A stretch of DNA of 64,000 nt from Leucobacter luti (GCF_004217175.1 NZ_SHKI01000003.1:248697-312696); one strand, 5' to 3'. Positions 25,763 through 35,041 are shown, counted from the stretch's first letter. Made by a program: numbers and translations. Notes: a model not told the origin generated them from the sequence alone.

Positions 25763-26132
25763 GCTTGCCGCGCAACCGCAGCTCGAGAGTGAATTGGTAA
25801 CGCGGGGAACCATCAACCGGGTCAGGAGCACGCGAGAGCCCGCCGACCTCTCGCACCCGATACACCGGAAGCTCCCCCAACCGGGTGAGCGAGTGCATCC
25901 GCCGCTTCGTCAGCGCCGCCAAATCATGCGCGGCACCCCACGACTCCGCCCAGCAAAAGAACGTCACCATCGGACGATCAGCGACCATCCCAGCCGTGCC
26001 ACCAACCCGAGTGACCTGCACAAACTCCGGAGGCCGCGGACTATCCACCGCCACCGACGCCGGCACACGAACCCTCGAAGTGACTACACCAATCAGTGCA
26101 GCCTCAACATTCAGAAACTCGTACGCCTCCAT
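25752..26132 (-). CDS. Tail terminator protein
   Basis: The 126-residue protein starts MEAYEFLNVEAALIGVVTSR and has the alternating helix-strand layout of tail terminators (a PEFVQVTRVGG strand, a FFCWAESWGAAHDLAALTKR helix, a terminal YQFTLELRLRG strand). It caps the tail tube and joins it to the head. It overlaps the head-closure gene by 1 nt. Confidence 0.65.
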   Translation of the reverse strand: MEAYEFLNVEAALIGVVTSRVRVPASVAVDSPRPPEFVQVTRVGGTAGMVADRPMVTFFCWAESWGAAHDLAALTKRRMHSLTRLGELPVYRVREVGGLSRAPDPVDGSPRYQFTLELRLRGKQAP

Positions 26133-26491
26133 CAGCCAACCACCCGTTTCAGGTTGATGCGGCAGCCAGGTGTGAACCCGAACGGCCCAAAGTCGTATTC
26201 CTCAGGCCACCCCACCGCCAGGTAGGCGACCCCCTGAATCGTCACCCTGTCCTTCGGGACGGCGAACGGCTCACGACAGTACAGGTCAAGGTCACGTTCG
26301 ACACCGGAGTGTTCCGGCCTGGTCTCCTGATCCGTCCCCGGGATCGCCCACCCGTACACCCGCTTCTCGACAGGTGCCGCGAATGTAACAGCAGGGACTC
26401 CCATCGAATCCCTGCCACCCTCAACACGCGCCTCATGCAGCACAGTGAACCGCTCAGGGATACTCCCCCGCTTACCCATGGCCAAACCCAC
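26132..26491 (-). CDS. Head closure (stopper) protein
   Basis: This protein of 115-119 residues is a small beta-barrel type (RFTVLHEARVEGGRDSMGVP..., RVYGWAIPGTD, IQGVAYLAVGWPEEY), matching the position and size of head-completion stoppers. The start is uncertain: GTG at 26491 or ATG at 26479. It overlaps the adaptor gene. Confidence 0.6.
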   Translation of the reverse strand: MGLAMGKRGSIPERFTVLHEARVEGGRDSMGVPAVTFAAPVEKRVYGWAIPGTDQETRPEHSGVERDLDLYCREPFAVPKDRVTIQGVAYLAVGWPEEYDFGPFGFTPGCRINLKRVVG

Positions 26492-26879
26492 CAGACCACG
26501 ACGTTGGCACCGTGTTTACGACGAACGCCGCCCGCTTCCCGCCACCAGTGAGCTCACGAATCTGCTCATCTGTCAGAACCATCACGCCAGGGTTGTTCCC
26601 CCCGAACGTTTCTGACTCCGTGTAAGGGCCGGCCGTGGAGTTCATCTGCCGAGTACCGCGTGGGTTCTTCAACCGCTCAATGACCAAAGCGACCGTGATC
26701 TTCACCACGCGTGCCAATGGCAGCTGCTCCGACCCGATACGCTGCGGCACGTCAGGGACGCGCGCCACGATCGTGTCCTCAGCGTCTTCGATCAACGCTT
26801 TGAGCTGCTCCGGGGTTGCCGGGATCTCTTCCTCAAGCAACCACCGAGCCTCAACATCTTCCGGGGTTGCCCAAGGCAT
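26472..26879 (-). CDS. Head-tail adaptor (gp6-like)
   Basis: The 135-residue protein opens MPWATPEDVEARW followed by helices (ATPEQLKALIEDAEDTIVAR and VVKITVALVIERLKNP) in the manner of HK97 gp6-type adaptor subunits that bind beneath the portal. It lies between the capsid-associated gene and the closure gene and overlaps both. Confidence 0.65.
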   Translation of the reverse strand: MPWATPEDVEARWLLEEEIPATPEQLKALIEDAEDTIVARVPDVPQRIGSEQLPLARVVKITVALVIERLKNPRGTRQMNSTAGPYTESETFGGNNPGVMVLTDEQIRELTGGGKRAAFVVNTVPTSWSGGFGHG

Positions 26880-27118
26880 TACTGCTGGGTCTTCCGGGGA
26901 CGTCCACGCGGCTTCGAGGGTGCAGGCTCAGGCTCCTCCGCAAGCGGATCGAACTCTTCCCCAGCTTCCTCACCCGGAGTTTCCTCCGGTGCAGGCTCAG
27001 GCTCCTCACCAGTCAGATGCACACCAGCGCGAACCCCCTTAGGCACTTCGTCACCCGCCACCAGCACGTGACCGTCAACGTGGACGGCCCCCTCAAAATC
27101 GTCGCGAATCCTCGCCAT
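26879..27118 (-). CDS. Small acidic head protein with EEPEPAP repeats (79 aa)
   Basis: GGGAGGAAAC precedes the ATG at 27118. The N-terminal half is a short conserved-looking domain (RDDFEGAVHVDGHVLVAGDE). The C-terminal half is disordered and holds two EEPEPAP units, followed by a basic GRPRKTQQ end. It lies directly after the major capsid gene; role unknown. Confidence 0.55.
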   Translation of the reverse strand: MARIRDDFEGAVHVDGHVLVAGDEVPKGVRAGVHLTGEEPEPAPEETPGEEAGEEFDPLAEEPEPAPSKPRGRPRKTQQ

Positions 27119-27180
27119 GTTTCCTCCCGGAATCAGTGAGGGCGGGACAAGCGTCAGCCAGCCCCGCCCTCGCAGGTCAT

Positions 27181-28218
27181 CTAGAGAACCTTCGCCGCCA
27201 GTGACAAGTTCGGGTTCGTGAGCACCGGCAGGCCGATAGCTGCACCGTGCACCCACACGCCAATCGGGTCGATCGTCTTGTATGCGCCGACGACGAGGCC
27301 ACCCTGCTCTTCGGAGGGCAGGTTGTAGTCCGGCTCCGACGCCTCGAGCGTGGTGCCCCAGAACGAACCGCCCAGGTCGGTGCCCTCGGCGTTGTTCGGG
27401 TCAGTCGCTGCGGGGAGCAGGTACACCTTGTCCTCTGGGGTGACGCGGGTGTTCGCGCCGCCAACCTTCACACGCCGATCGAAGATCTCGAACGCCGGCA
27501 GGCCGAACGCTTCGAGGATCGTGTTGAACGTTGCACGAGTGATCACCGTCGGCGCCGGGCCGCTACCCGCGACGAGCGCGCGCACTGCGGCCGACTTCAG
27601 GGCAGCATTGAGCACCTTCGTGGAGGTGAGGATCGTTCCCGGCTCTTCACCGTTCTCAGCGACGTACGCGGCACGCCACGCCTCGATGTCCTTCAGCGGG
27701 TCCGCGTCAGTTGCCGACCACAGGTTCGCTGCAGTGGCCGAAAAGTCCGGGCGGCGTTCGAAGTCGGCGTTCGCGATGAAGCCGCCCTCGTTGATCGCGA
27801 CCTTCGCGGTGTCGATGACGCGGCCACGCTCCAGCTCGAAGCGATCCGAAACGGACCGTGCGACCTGCGCAGCGTACTTCTCGAGCGTGGGACGAACAGA
27901 CTCGTCAGCAACGTTTCCGTTGCGGCGCAGCTGGTCGTACTCCGAGTTGCGAAGCTTCCGACCCAGCGGGGGAAGCTCGAGCGTGACCCGCTCGCCGCCC
28001 TTGACGTCACCGATCGAGGTCTCCGCGTCGTACGCACGGTACTCCGCAACCTCGGTCAGGCCGCCTTCGCCGCGAACGAAGCGTGCAACGATGTCGGAGA
28101 TCGTTCGGTTCGGGAGCCAGCGCGAGAGAGAACCCTTCTGCGCCTCGTAGTCCTCAAGCGTCTGGCGGGCGTACCCGGTCAGCTCTGCGGGCTCAACAAC
28201 ATCAGTCCAAAGTGCCAT
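27181..28218 (-). CDS. Major capsid protein (lambda gpE-type)
   Basis: The 345-residue protein shows the gpE-type capsid layout: an N-terminal arm (MALWTDVVEPAELTGYARQTL), the segment SLSRWLPNRTISDIVARFVRG, a long spine helix (RNSEYDQLRRNGNVADESVR), and a beta-rich end (GVWVHGAAIGLPVLTNPN). Together with the upstream gpD-like decoration protein this is a common actinophage capsid pair. It forms the icosahedral shell. Confidence 0.85.
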   Translation of the reverse strand: MALWTDVVEPAELTGYARQTLEDYEAQKGSLSRWLPNRTISDIVARFVRGEGGLTEVAEYRAYDAETSIGDVKGGERVTLELPPLGRKLRNSEYDQLRRNGNVADESVRPTLEKYAAQVARSVSDRFELERGRVIDTAKVAINEGGFIANADFERRPDFSATAANLWSATDADPLKDIEAWRAAYVAENGEEPGTILTSTKVLNAALKSAAVRALVAGSGPAPTVITRATFNTILEAFGLPAFEIFDRRVKVGGANTRVTPEDKVYLLPAATDPNNAEGTDLGGSFWGTTLEASEPDYNLPSEEQGGLVVGAYKTIDPIGVWVHGAAIGLPVLTNPNLSLAAKVL

Positions 28219-28234
28219 GTGCTAATCCCCTTCC

Positions 28235-28594
28235 TTAAACAAACACGAACGAGGTCGCGTTGGTGGGTGCGGTGAAAGCCACCGGCAGCTTTGCCACGAT
28301 GACGCGGCCGTGGTCGATCAGCGGCGCCACGATGTCTCCGCCGCCCCCCTTCACAGCCTGATCAGTGAGCAGGAAGCCCACGAACACTTCGCCTTCCGCA
28401 GCGGTGTACGGTGCAACCTTCGTGCCCGCCTTGGCAAGCGGCGTACCCGCAGGGATGATCCCTGCGGTAACCGTCGCTGTGGCGAGCTTCGAGCGGTCAA
28501 TGGTCACCGTTCGGGCGTTGTCCACGCCGTGACGGGAACCGAGCCACGACAGCTTCGAACCGCCGTAGCTTTCCTTAGTGAGAGTCAGATCCAT
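28235..28594 (-). CDS. Head decoration protein (lambda gpD-like)
   Basis: The 119-residue protein has the gpD pattern: TVTIDRSKLATATVTAGIIP followed by GTPLAK and a segment with GEVFVGFLLTDQAVKGG. gpD-like trimers stabilise the expanded capsid. It lies between scaffold and capsid, as in lambda-type heads. Confidence 0.8.
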   Translation of the reverse strand: MDLTLTKESYGGSKLSWLGSRHGVDNARTVTIDRSKLATATVTAGIIPAGTPLAKAGTKVAPYTAAEGEVFVGFLLTDQAVKGGGGDIVAPLIDHGRVIVAKLPVAFTAPTNATSFVFV

Positions 28595-28616
28595 CAGGAT
28601 CCCCTTCCGTGTCGAG

Positions 28617-29141
28617 TTACTTGGAACGGGCTTTTGCCCGCTCCCGTCCAGCAGCGAAGGAGCCAGCGGCAGCCTGGTCTGTACCAGTGCCCGAACTTGG
28701 GACGTAGTTCAGAGGCGGCTTGGGGGTACCAAGAAGTGGCGCGAGAAGATCGGCATGAGCCTCCAGCTCTTCCTTCGTGCCCCCACGCAGCGCACCAACC
28801 GGCACATTCTTGGCCGCAGCAACCGATTCGGCAACCTTCGCGAGTGCCGCAGCAGCTTCAGCATCAGCTTTCGCCGCCGCATCAGCCGCTTCACGGTCCG
28901 CGATCACCTTCTCAGCCGCCACCGCCCGAGCCTCCGCCTTCTCAAGGTCCGTGCGGTTCTTTTCTTCGAGCTCATCGAGCCGAGCCGCCTTGGCCTTCAC
29001 ATCGTCGTAGTCGGCAAATTTGCCCCGTTCCCGGTCGAGCCGCGCCGAGATGATCGCGTTGAGCTCTTCCTGAGTTGCAGGAGGCGTGAATCCTGCGTTG
29101 TTACCGCCACTGGGGGTTACCGGATCTACCTGTTCGGGCAT
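28617..29141 (-). CDS. Scaffolding protein
   Basis: AAGGAG precedes the ATG at 29141. The 174-residue product is almost entirely helical and charged (DDVKAKAARLDELEEKNRTD; then Ala/Lys/Glu repeats), with a disordered Gly/Ser/Pro start and a short basic end (GRERAKARSK). This is the usual profile of capsid scaffolds, which organise the procapsid and then leave. Position before decoration and capsid genes agrees. Confidence 0.7.
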   Translation of the reverse strand: MPEQVDPVTPSGGNNAGFTPPATQEELNAIISARLDRERGKFADYDDVKAKAARLDELEEKNRTDLEKAEARAVAAEKVIADREAADAAAKADAEAAAALAKVAESVAAAKNVPVGALRGGTKEELEAHADLLAPLLGTPKPPLNYVPSSGTGTDQAAAGSFAAGRERAKARSK

Positions 29142-29206
29142 GTGTTTTACTCCTTCACCTCGCTGTTGACCGCCGCGAGTGCTCAGCGTGCGCCCCAAAG
29201 GGCATG

Positions 29207-29259
29207 AAAAAAGCCCCCACTACTGCGGAGGCTCTTCCCGCCCTCAAGAGAGCGGGAAG
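29207..29259 (-). terminator. Tandem hairpins between MuF and scaffold genes
   Basis: One stem is CTTCCCGC/GCGGGAAG (29234-29241 with 29252-29259). Just downstream on the minus strand a second hairpin, AGCCTCC/GGGGGCT, ends in six T residues (29205-29210). Together they look like a functional intrinsic terminator inside the head operon. Confidence 0.6.
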
Positions 29260-29264
29260 AATAG

Positions 29265-30029
29265 TTACCGGGTGCCGTGGTAGCGGCGCCACTCCGCGAG
29301 AATGTCTTTCGTCGCGGAGAGCGAGGTACCGGCACCGTCGTTGTTTGACTGCTGATACATTTCCTCGAAGTCATGCCGGGTAGCAGCCGCAAGAGAAGCC
29401 ATCTCAGTTCCCGGGTACAAGGGCACAACAACGCAGTGGCATTCATCGTGGCTGGCTGTCCCCGACCATGACACACCGCCCCGTTCGTACTGCACGGCGC
29501 CACCTGCTGAAACTCCCGACTTGTACGCCATCCACGGCGGACGGGAAGCGAGCATTCCGCAGAACGCGCAACAACCCGGCCGAGGCATCCGCTGGAACTT
29601 GATTCCCTGCTGGCCACCGTTAAGCAACATCGTGTCTCGAGATGCATCCATGATCGACCTTGCCACCGATCCCGACAGCCGAGATTCGACCGTTGACTGC
29701 ACTGACTCATCAAGCAGCGGTGCGACTGCCCACCTTGCGGTTGCTTCCACCTTCGCCGGAGGAATTCCAACAGGTGCAGTCTCAGCGTAGAACACGCCAC
29801 GACGGCCTGCTTCCATGCGTAGATCCTCAATAAACGCTGCCGCGAGTTCCCCTGACGCGGTCAGGTATGGGGCCAGCACCTCCGGTAGCGCCTCGATGAG
29901 AGCATCACGCACCGAAGCTACTGGCCCACCTGAAACAGCCCGCAAAACAGCGGCCACGTCAGTATCGGCCAAGGCCCGCAACTGCATCAGTTGAGTGCGA
30001 TGTTCGTTGACCATTGACGAAGCCGACAT
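29265..30029 (-). CDS. MuF-like minor capsid protein
   Basis: The 254-residue protein follows the portal gene and has a helical N-terminal half and a C-terminal MuF-type core with a Cys-rich metal-binding-like set: PGCCAFCGMLASR near residue 150 and HDECHCVVVPLY near 200. MuF-family proteins bind the portal and are packaged inside the head. No extra toxin domain is appended. Confidence 0.75.
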   Translation of the reverse strand: MSASSMVNEHRTQLMQLRALADTDVAAVLRAVSGGPVASVRDALIEALPEVLAPYLTASGELAAAFIEDLRMEAGRRGVFYAETAPVGIPPAKVEATARWAVAPLLDESVQSTVESRLSGSVARSIMDASRDTMLLNGGQQGIKFQRMPRPGCCAFCGMLASRPPWMAYKSGVSAGGAVQYERGGVSWSGTASHDECHCVVVPLYPGTEMASLAAATRHDFEEMYQQSNNDGAGTSLSATKDILAEWRRYHGTR

Positions 30030-30041
30030 GGCACCACCTCG

Positions 30042-31604
30042 CTACTCGTCCGCCTGCTTGATCGTGATCGGTTGGCCCGGGATGAATTTCAAACCTGGCA
30101 GGCCGGCACGGTCAGCGGCATCGTTGGCGTCAACACCTGCACGCCGAAGCACTCCAACAGCGTCAGCCTTGACTTTGAGCACCTGCGCCGCGCTCAGTTC
30201 GTCAGCCGGGCTGACCGGCTGACCGGCTGGCTGTGCAGCGCTTGTCTGAGCAAGACGTTCCACCAGCGGAGCAATACTCGAGCGGCGCCGATGCGCCTTC
30301 AACCGCTCCACAGTTGGGCCGTCATGCCCGAACCCTTCGATGGCAACATCAGAATCAGCCATCCACGGAAGAGCAGCGATCTCCTTGCCCATTGCATCAG
30401 CAGTCGCCGCCCGCGTCGGCGTAGAAGGATCCCGCCACAACGGCGAGAACCCCGAAACCTCCGCGGCAAGCGACAGCGAAAACTCACTCCCAGCAAGCAC
30501 AGCAATCGCGTTCAGGGCGAGGCTTGATCGGGCAGCGTTCAACCAATCGATCTCGGTCTCTGCGATCGACACCAACTCAGCTTCATGGGCGATGATCGCC
30601 TCAGCCGATGATGGGTTGTCGTGCAGGATCCCAAGGAAGCTCGACGGGATCGATGTCTCGCCGGAGAACATCATTGCCACAGTCCGGAGGTGATCCGAGT
30701 GGGGCTGCATCGACATCTGCGCAAACTGTCCAACGGTTACCCGCTGATTCTCGTACTTGTCCTCGTCATCAGGGACTGCAAGCAGTGCGCCCAACATTGA
30801 TTCCCACCCCGTGCGAGGCTCTCCGTTCTCGCCAACAAACATGTCCTCAGTCGCACCCAGCATGTACCGCTGCGGGGAAGAGAAGAACTCCGCCGAGACT
30901 TCCTGGCGGAGCATCACACGCACTGCCATATCGGTCAGTGCCATCACTGGGCGGGTAATGCGAGACCGCCCAAAGAGCTGGTCTGCCTCGCCGCCGATCA
31001 CATATGCGGTGCAGAGCACCCGGCCTGGGGTCGTCGGGAACACATCAACAACACCCCAGTCACGCCCCCGTTTCCGGATCGCCAACGTTTGCCCTGGCAA
31101 GCTCATGTTGAAGCCACCATCAACGACCTCAAGTGCCGCGACAATTCGACGCGACCTCGGGTCCTGCAACGCGGTAGCCGTCAACGCCGAACATACCGAA
31201 TGCACAACCTCTGGCTCACCGATGCTCGTGTCCCCCGCCGACGTGAATACGAACGACACCCCATGACGCGCTGCAGCACCGATCGCCATCCGCTCAACCA
31301 GCTGCACGTCGGTGGAACTGAAATGCCTGTTCACATCCTCGAGCACTGCCGAGTCATTCACCGACGCGAACAGGCGCGGACGCAGCCGACGGGTAAGCAC
31401 ACCGCACGATTTCTCCGGCCACCCAAGGACAGCCTGAAACGAAGCCATATGAGGCGGGATCGAGAACCCCACCTGGTCCAAGGTCTTCTTGCTGTCGGCG
31501 TATCGAACCAAAAGCCTGTTCCGGCGCTTCAACCTGTTCAGCTGATCATGGAGCTTATTGAACGTCTTCGTCTCGTCATCAGAAAGGACACGAAAATCCG
31601 TCAT
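30042..31604 (-). CDS. Portal protein
   Basis: The 520-residue protein is in the portal position, directly after the large terminase. It has the portal-type pattern of helical wing and stem segments, including SMQPHSDHLRTVAMMFSGET and the SSFLGILHDNPSSAEAI motif region shared by many actinophage portals. A dodecamer forms the DNA entry pore at one capsid vertex. Confidence 0.85.
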   Translation of the reverse strand: MTDFRVLSDDETKTFNKLHDQLNRLKRRNRLLVRYADSKKTLDQVGFSIPPHMASFQAVLGWPEKSCGVLTRRLRPRLFASVNDSAVLEDVNRHFSSTDVQLVERMAIGAAARHGVSFVFTSAGDTSIGEPEVVHSVCSALTATALQDPRSRRIVAALEVVDGGFNMSLPGQTLAIRKRGRDWGVVDVFPTTPGRVLCTAYVIGGEADQLFGRSRITRPVMALTDMAVRVMLRQEVSAEFFSSPQRYMLGATEDMFVGENGEPRTGWESMLGALLAVPDDEDKYENQRVTVGQFAQMSMQPHSDHLRTVAMMFSGETSIPSSFLGILHDNPSSAEAIIAHEAELVSIAETEIDWLNAARSSLALNAIAVLAGSEFSLSLAAEVSGFSPLWRDPSTPTRAATADAMGKEIAALPWMADSDVAIEGFGHDGPTVERLKAHRRRSSIAPLVERLAQTSAAQPAGQPVSPADELSAAQVLKVKADAVGVLRRAGVDANDAADRAGLPGLKFIPGQPITIKQADE

Positions 31605-31608
31605 GAAA

Positions 31609-33126
31609 TCACCGGCCCATCACAAGTAGTTTCCGTTGCCCACCCTCGGCAGGCTTCCCGGACCGTCGATGCAAACCAGCAAACGCAAGCGTCGCAGCCA
31701 CCAACGGTGAAATATCCACAGACGACGAAGCCGCCCATTTCCAAAGAGTCGATTCCCCGTCTTTACGCCCAGCACCCGAAACCGCGTCGTTGAGTTCCTG
31801 CTGCCCGGTATGCACAATCCGCATCTGTGAGATCGCGTCGAACAAGGCGCCGCACGCGCGAAGGTACTCGCGATACTTCACAGCCCACACCCGGATCCGC
31901 AGCCGGCGTAGTTCCCCCAGGATCGTCCCCGTCGCGGCGAGCTCATCAATCACGATGGCCACCGGGTTGTACTGAGCTTTCAGCTCAGCAAGCCGATCAG
32001 CAACCCAGTCAGTACCGACACGACGGTCAATGAGCACCAACGAGGTCCGCCCATTTCCAAGATCGCCCGCCATGACAATCGAAGCCGAATCGCGAGATCG
32101 CGGAATATCAACCGCGAACGCTACCCGCCCGATCTCGCGTGTCTCAGTCTCGACGGTGAGAGCGTCACCGGCGGACTCAGCCCAAGGCTTCTGCGGGATG
32201 ATCCCGCTGCCACCCAGCTTCGCCCAGATGCCGAGGCGTTCACGCTTGAACCCCTCGTCACTGCCAGTCTCGCCAACGAGGGTGTCGTACTCGTCTTGAA
32301 CGAATTCCTCCGAGATCCGGTAGCCAAGACTGGGGTTCGCCTCATACCAACCGTCTCGGTCAAGCGGATCAGTATCGTCAGCGGTCGACCATTCGTAGTA
32401 GGCGAGGCGTCCAGTGGATTCCTTTTGCGCCTGCGCCCGAAGCGAAGCCAACAAATCAGAGTCGAGCATCCCTGCAGACGATGTGAACCAGACCTGCGGA
32501 TTGCCCTCGATCGACTTCGCCGCCATCGTCGGCAACAGTGCATCCATCTCAGCGGACTTCAACGCGTACGCCTCATCCAGAACTACAAGATCGCCAGTGA
32601 AACCACGGCCAGAACCGCCAGAGCGAGCCGCGAACTGAAGTTTGTTCCCGTTCTTCATCGTGATCGCAGGGTTGTTGCCCGTGCGGAACCCGTCAATCTC
32701 TCGCAGGTCATCGTCGGCAGACATGCCGGCGCCGCCCTTCACCTCCGCAAGGAGCGGAGAAGCCTTGATCCGGTTCATGAGCGCGATCATCGAGTTGTTC
32801 GCCGTCTTGAACTCATGCGCGGTGTGAATGATCACGCCCTCGTTGAACAGCAGCAGTCCGGCGAGCTCACGTGCCTCAAGTACAGCGTTCTTGCCGTTCT
32901 GACGCGGGACTACCAAGCAAGTGCGAAACGCCGACCAACGGCCATCAACTCGTTCCCCCAGCGATCCACGGAGCACATGCTCCTGCCACGGATACAGGCC
33001 AAGCCCCGCGACCGCCGCAAGATCCACAGCATCATCAGCCGCCGAAGAATGAAACAGAGGGTACGACTCAATTCGAGGAAGCTGCGAGCCTCTCCGCACG
33101 CTTTCGAGCGATCTCGTCAAGAGCAC
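31609..33126 (-). CDS. Terminase large subunit
   Basis: The 505-residue packaging motor has an ATPase part with a Walker A-like VPRQNGKN (about residues 73-80) and Walker B VVLDEA (about 181-186), then a nuclease part with acidic residues (FAVDIPRSRD, VIDELAATG). It overlaps the small subunit frame by 59 bp; a later start is possible. It pumps DNA into the head through the portal and cuts it at the packaging site. Confidence 0.9.
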   Translation of the reverse strand: MLLTRSLESVRRGSQLPRIESYPLFHSSAADDAVDLAAVAGLGLYPWQEHVLRGSLGERVDGRWSAFRTCLVVPRQNGKNAVLEARELAGLLLFNEGVIIHTAHEFKTANNSMIALMNRIKASPLLAEVKGGAGMSADDDLREIDGFRTGNNPAITMKNGNKLQFAARSGGSGRGFTGDLVVLDEAYALKSAEMDALLPTMAAKSIEGNPQVWFTSSAGMLDSDLLASLRAQAQKESTGRLAYYEWSTADDTDPLDRDGWYEANPSLGYRISEEFVQDEYDTLVGETGSDEGFKRERLGIWAKLGGSGIIPQKPWAESAGDALTVETETREIGRVAFAVDIPRSRDSASIVMAGDLGNGRTSLVLIDRRVGTDWVADRLAELKAQYNPVAIVIDELAATGTILGELRRLRIRVWAVKYREYLRACGALFDAISQMRIVHTGQQELNDAVSGAGRKDGESTLWKWAASSSVDISPLVAATLAFAGLHRRSGKPAEGGQRKLLVMGR

Positions 33127-33481
33127 TCACCTCCGGCTTACTCGCACTCTCGAGACGCCTAATCAGCGACACAATCTCCATGCGTTGTTTCGCCAGCGCG
33201 GCAGCACCCTGCGCAACACCGGAATCCATCTGAGCTTTAATCCACGCCAACGTGTCATAGGCCTCATCGAGTTCATCGATCGTCCGCGACGGCCCCACCA
33301 GATCAGGAACCGCCGCAAGCTGCGCACGCACCCTCGCAGCCTGATCAGCACGGCGCTCATCAGACCGACGCTGCTTATCCGCAGCCACCTCCGCAAGACA
33401 CTCAGCACACGCGTCTTCACCGTTACGACGGTGCCGGCGGTACGCAGCCAACGTGCCACAAGGCTTCAACGGAGCAGCCAC
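33068..33481 (-). CDS. Terminase small subunit
   Basis: The GTG start at 33481 is preceded by AAGGAGG. The 137-residue protein begins with a short Cys-containing DNA-binding-like segment (CGTLAAYRRHRRNGEDACAEC) and continues as helices (TIDELDEAYDTLAWIKAQMD), a frequent form of actinophage small terminases. It should recognise the packaging site next to it. It overlaps the large subunit gene. Confidence 0.7.
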   Translation of the reverse strand: MAAPLKPCGTLAAYRRHRRNGEDACAECLAEVAADKQRRSDERRADQAARVRAQLAAVPDLVGPSRTIDELDEAYDTLAWIKAQMDSGVAQGAAALAKQRMEIVSLIRRLESASKPEVSALDEIARKRAERLAASSN

Positions 33482-33645
33482 ATCAACCTCCTTGTCAGTG
33501 CCGCACCACGAATGTCAGACCGCACACATGCCCTGTGCAAAAAGTCACTATGCCGCGAGCCTGACTTTGGGGGCCAGGGGGAGGTGGAGCCCCCAGGGGT
33601 GCGATTGGGCCTGGTTGGTACCTTGTGTGTTGGTTGTCTGCCTGG

Positions 33646-33912
33646 TTACCAGTTGAGTGCCGTTTTTGGTGGTTGGTCAATGGTTGTGACGCGGTTCGAG
33701 CGGCTGCTGTTGCATGAGCGATGTGCTGCTCGTATTTCGCCGTATAGATGTCCGCCTTTGGAGCGTGGTTGCACGTGATCGGCTGTGAACGCGAGTCTGT
33801 GCCTCCATGGCAGCGTGTAGTCGATGGGTTTGCGGCACAACCAGCAGTCTTGCTTGAGTGCTTTGAGTGCTGATGTTCGTTTGCGGTAGGTCTTGTCATC
33901 GAGGCCTCGCAT
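33646..33912 (-). CDS. HNH endonuclease beside terminase
   Basis: The ATG at 33912 has GGAGGATCG before it. The 88-residue protein contains CWLC, then TADHVQPRSKGG and HRSCNSSR: the H-N-H zinc-supported nuclease fold. HNH proteins next to terminase are required for packaging-site cutting in HK97-like phages, so this one is probably part of the DNA packaging machinery rather than a homing enzyme. Confidence 0.8.
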   Translation of the reverse strand: MRGLDDKTYRKRTSALKALKQDCWLCRKPIDYTLPWRHRLAFTADHVQPRSKGGHLYGEIRAAHRSCNSSRSNRVTTIDQPPKTALNW

Positions 33913-34156
33913 CGTTCGATCCTCCTTGGCTTCGTGCTTCACGCATGTGCGGGCCCCTTCGCCCTCGTGCTCCTCGCTGGCTTGTTGTCGGCGTGTGGCA
34001 CGACGTCGAGTGCCTTGCCCCTACCCGTGGGGGCCGTTGTGCGGCACGGAGGCCTCGCATGTCAGCCCCGGAGGCATCAACTACGACCGCCCCGGGCGTT
34101 CGAACGACACCCCGGGGGAACAGATTGGGCACCCCGGGGTGTTCATCGCGCGGTTG
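33913..34156. other. Candidate cos / packaging region
   Basis: No gene fits here. Three CCCCGGG blocks start at 34090, 34110 and 34132, spaced 20 and 22 bp, and the last sits in a perfect 12-bp palindrome, CACCCCGGGGTG (34130-34141). The location between two HNH genes and upstream of terminase is where cos lies in many siphoviruses. Confidence 0.35.
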
Positions 34157-35041
34157 TCATGCGGCGAGGGCGTGAGTGGCAGGCGTGAGGTGCGCGTATC
34201 TCGCGTCATCCGGCGCCCAATGTGTGACAACTGGATCGAGTTCTCGTCGATTCCTGTCTGCCCGCCATTCGCTCATGCTGAGATCTCGCTTGTCACTGTT
34301 GCATGGACCACATGAAGGGAGGATGTTGCCGATGTTGTTGGCGCCACCACGTGCTAGAGCAACCACATGCTCGGCTTGCACTTCGGTGAGTGCGGTTGGT
34401 GTTCGGCAGTATGCGCACGCTTTGTCGAACTTTGCCCACAGTCGAACTACCTCACCCCAGGTGTAGGTGCCGCGCGCACCGTACTCGCGGCCTCGGCGCC
34501 GCGTGCGACTTGCCCTTGATTTACATGCATTCTGGCAGTACTCGGTTGTCGCACGGTTGCTTTGGAAGGTGGCCTCGCACCACCCGCATTCGATTGTGAA
34601 TGGGCTGGCTGGCTTTGGTGGTGTCCATTCGCATGTCTTTCCGGTCATGCGCGCCATGTGATCTTTGGGGAGGTGCTGCGTTCGGGGCCCGTACTTGTCG
34701 TAATCACGGCAGAGGTATGAGCAATACGCCGCGGCGTATCGTTTCTGGTTGCGCTTCTCGCGGCTGAACACTGTGCCGCAGCAGGAGCAGTCGATGCTCT
34801 CGAATGCTCGCCAGCTACTGCGCGGGCATGGTCGGCCTTCCGCTTTGCGTCGAGCCGTGTAGGCCCGCATTGCTGCGGCCTTCGCGTCTTTGCAGAGGTG
34901 GCACCTGCACCCTGCTGAGTACCCCGAAGTGGATCCGCACCGTTCTTTTTCTCTGCATTCACGGCATGTTATTCGCGCTGCGCTGGTCTTCGAGCGGGTT
35001 ACGGTCTTGCCGCAATTTGTGCACGAGTCTTGCTGTGGCAT
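34157..35041 (-). CDS. Large HNH endonuclease with extra zinc fingers
   Basis: The 294-residue protein starts with several Cys pairs (CTNCGKTV, CRECREKERC, CRCHLCKDAK, CSCCGTVFSR) and ends with an HNH nuclease domain (CAYCRTPTALTEVQAEHVV and CGPCNSDKRDLSMSEW). The N-terminal fingers probably give DNA recognition. The domain set suggests a homing-type or regulatory nuclease. It stands before the candidate cos region. Confidence 0.75.
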   Translation of the reverse strand: MPQQDSCTNCGKTVTRSKTSAARITCRECREKERCGSTSGYSAGCRCHLCKDAKAAAMRAYTARRKAEGRPCPRSSWRAFESIDCSCCGTVFSREKRNQKRYAAAYCSYLCRDYDKYGPRTQHLPKDHMARMTGKTCEWTPPKPASPFTIECGWCEATFQSNRATTEYCQNACKSRASRTRRRGREYGARGTYTWGEVVRLWAKFDKACAYCRTPTALTEVQAEHVVALARGGANNIGNILPSCGPCNSDKRDLSMSEWRADRNRRELDPVVTHWAPDDARYAHLTPATHALAA

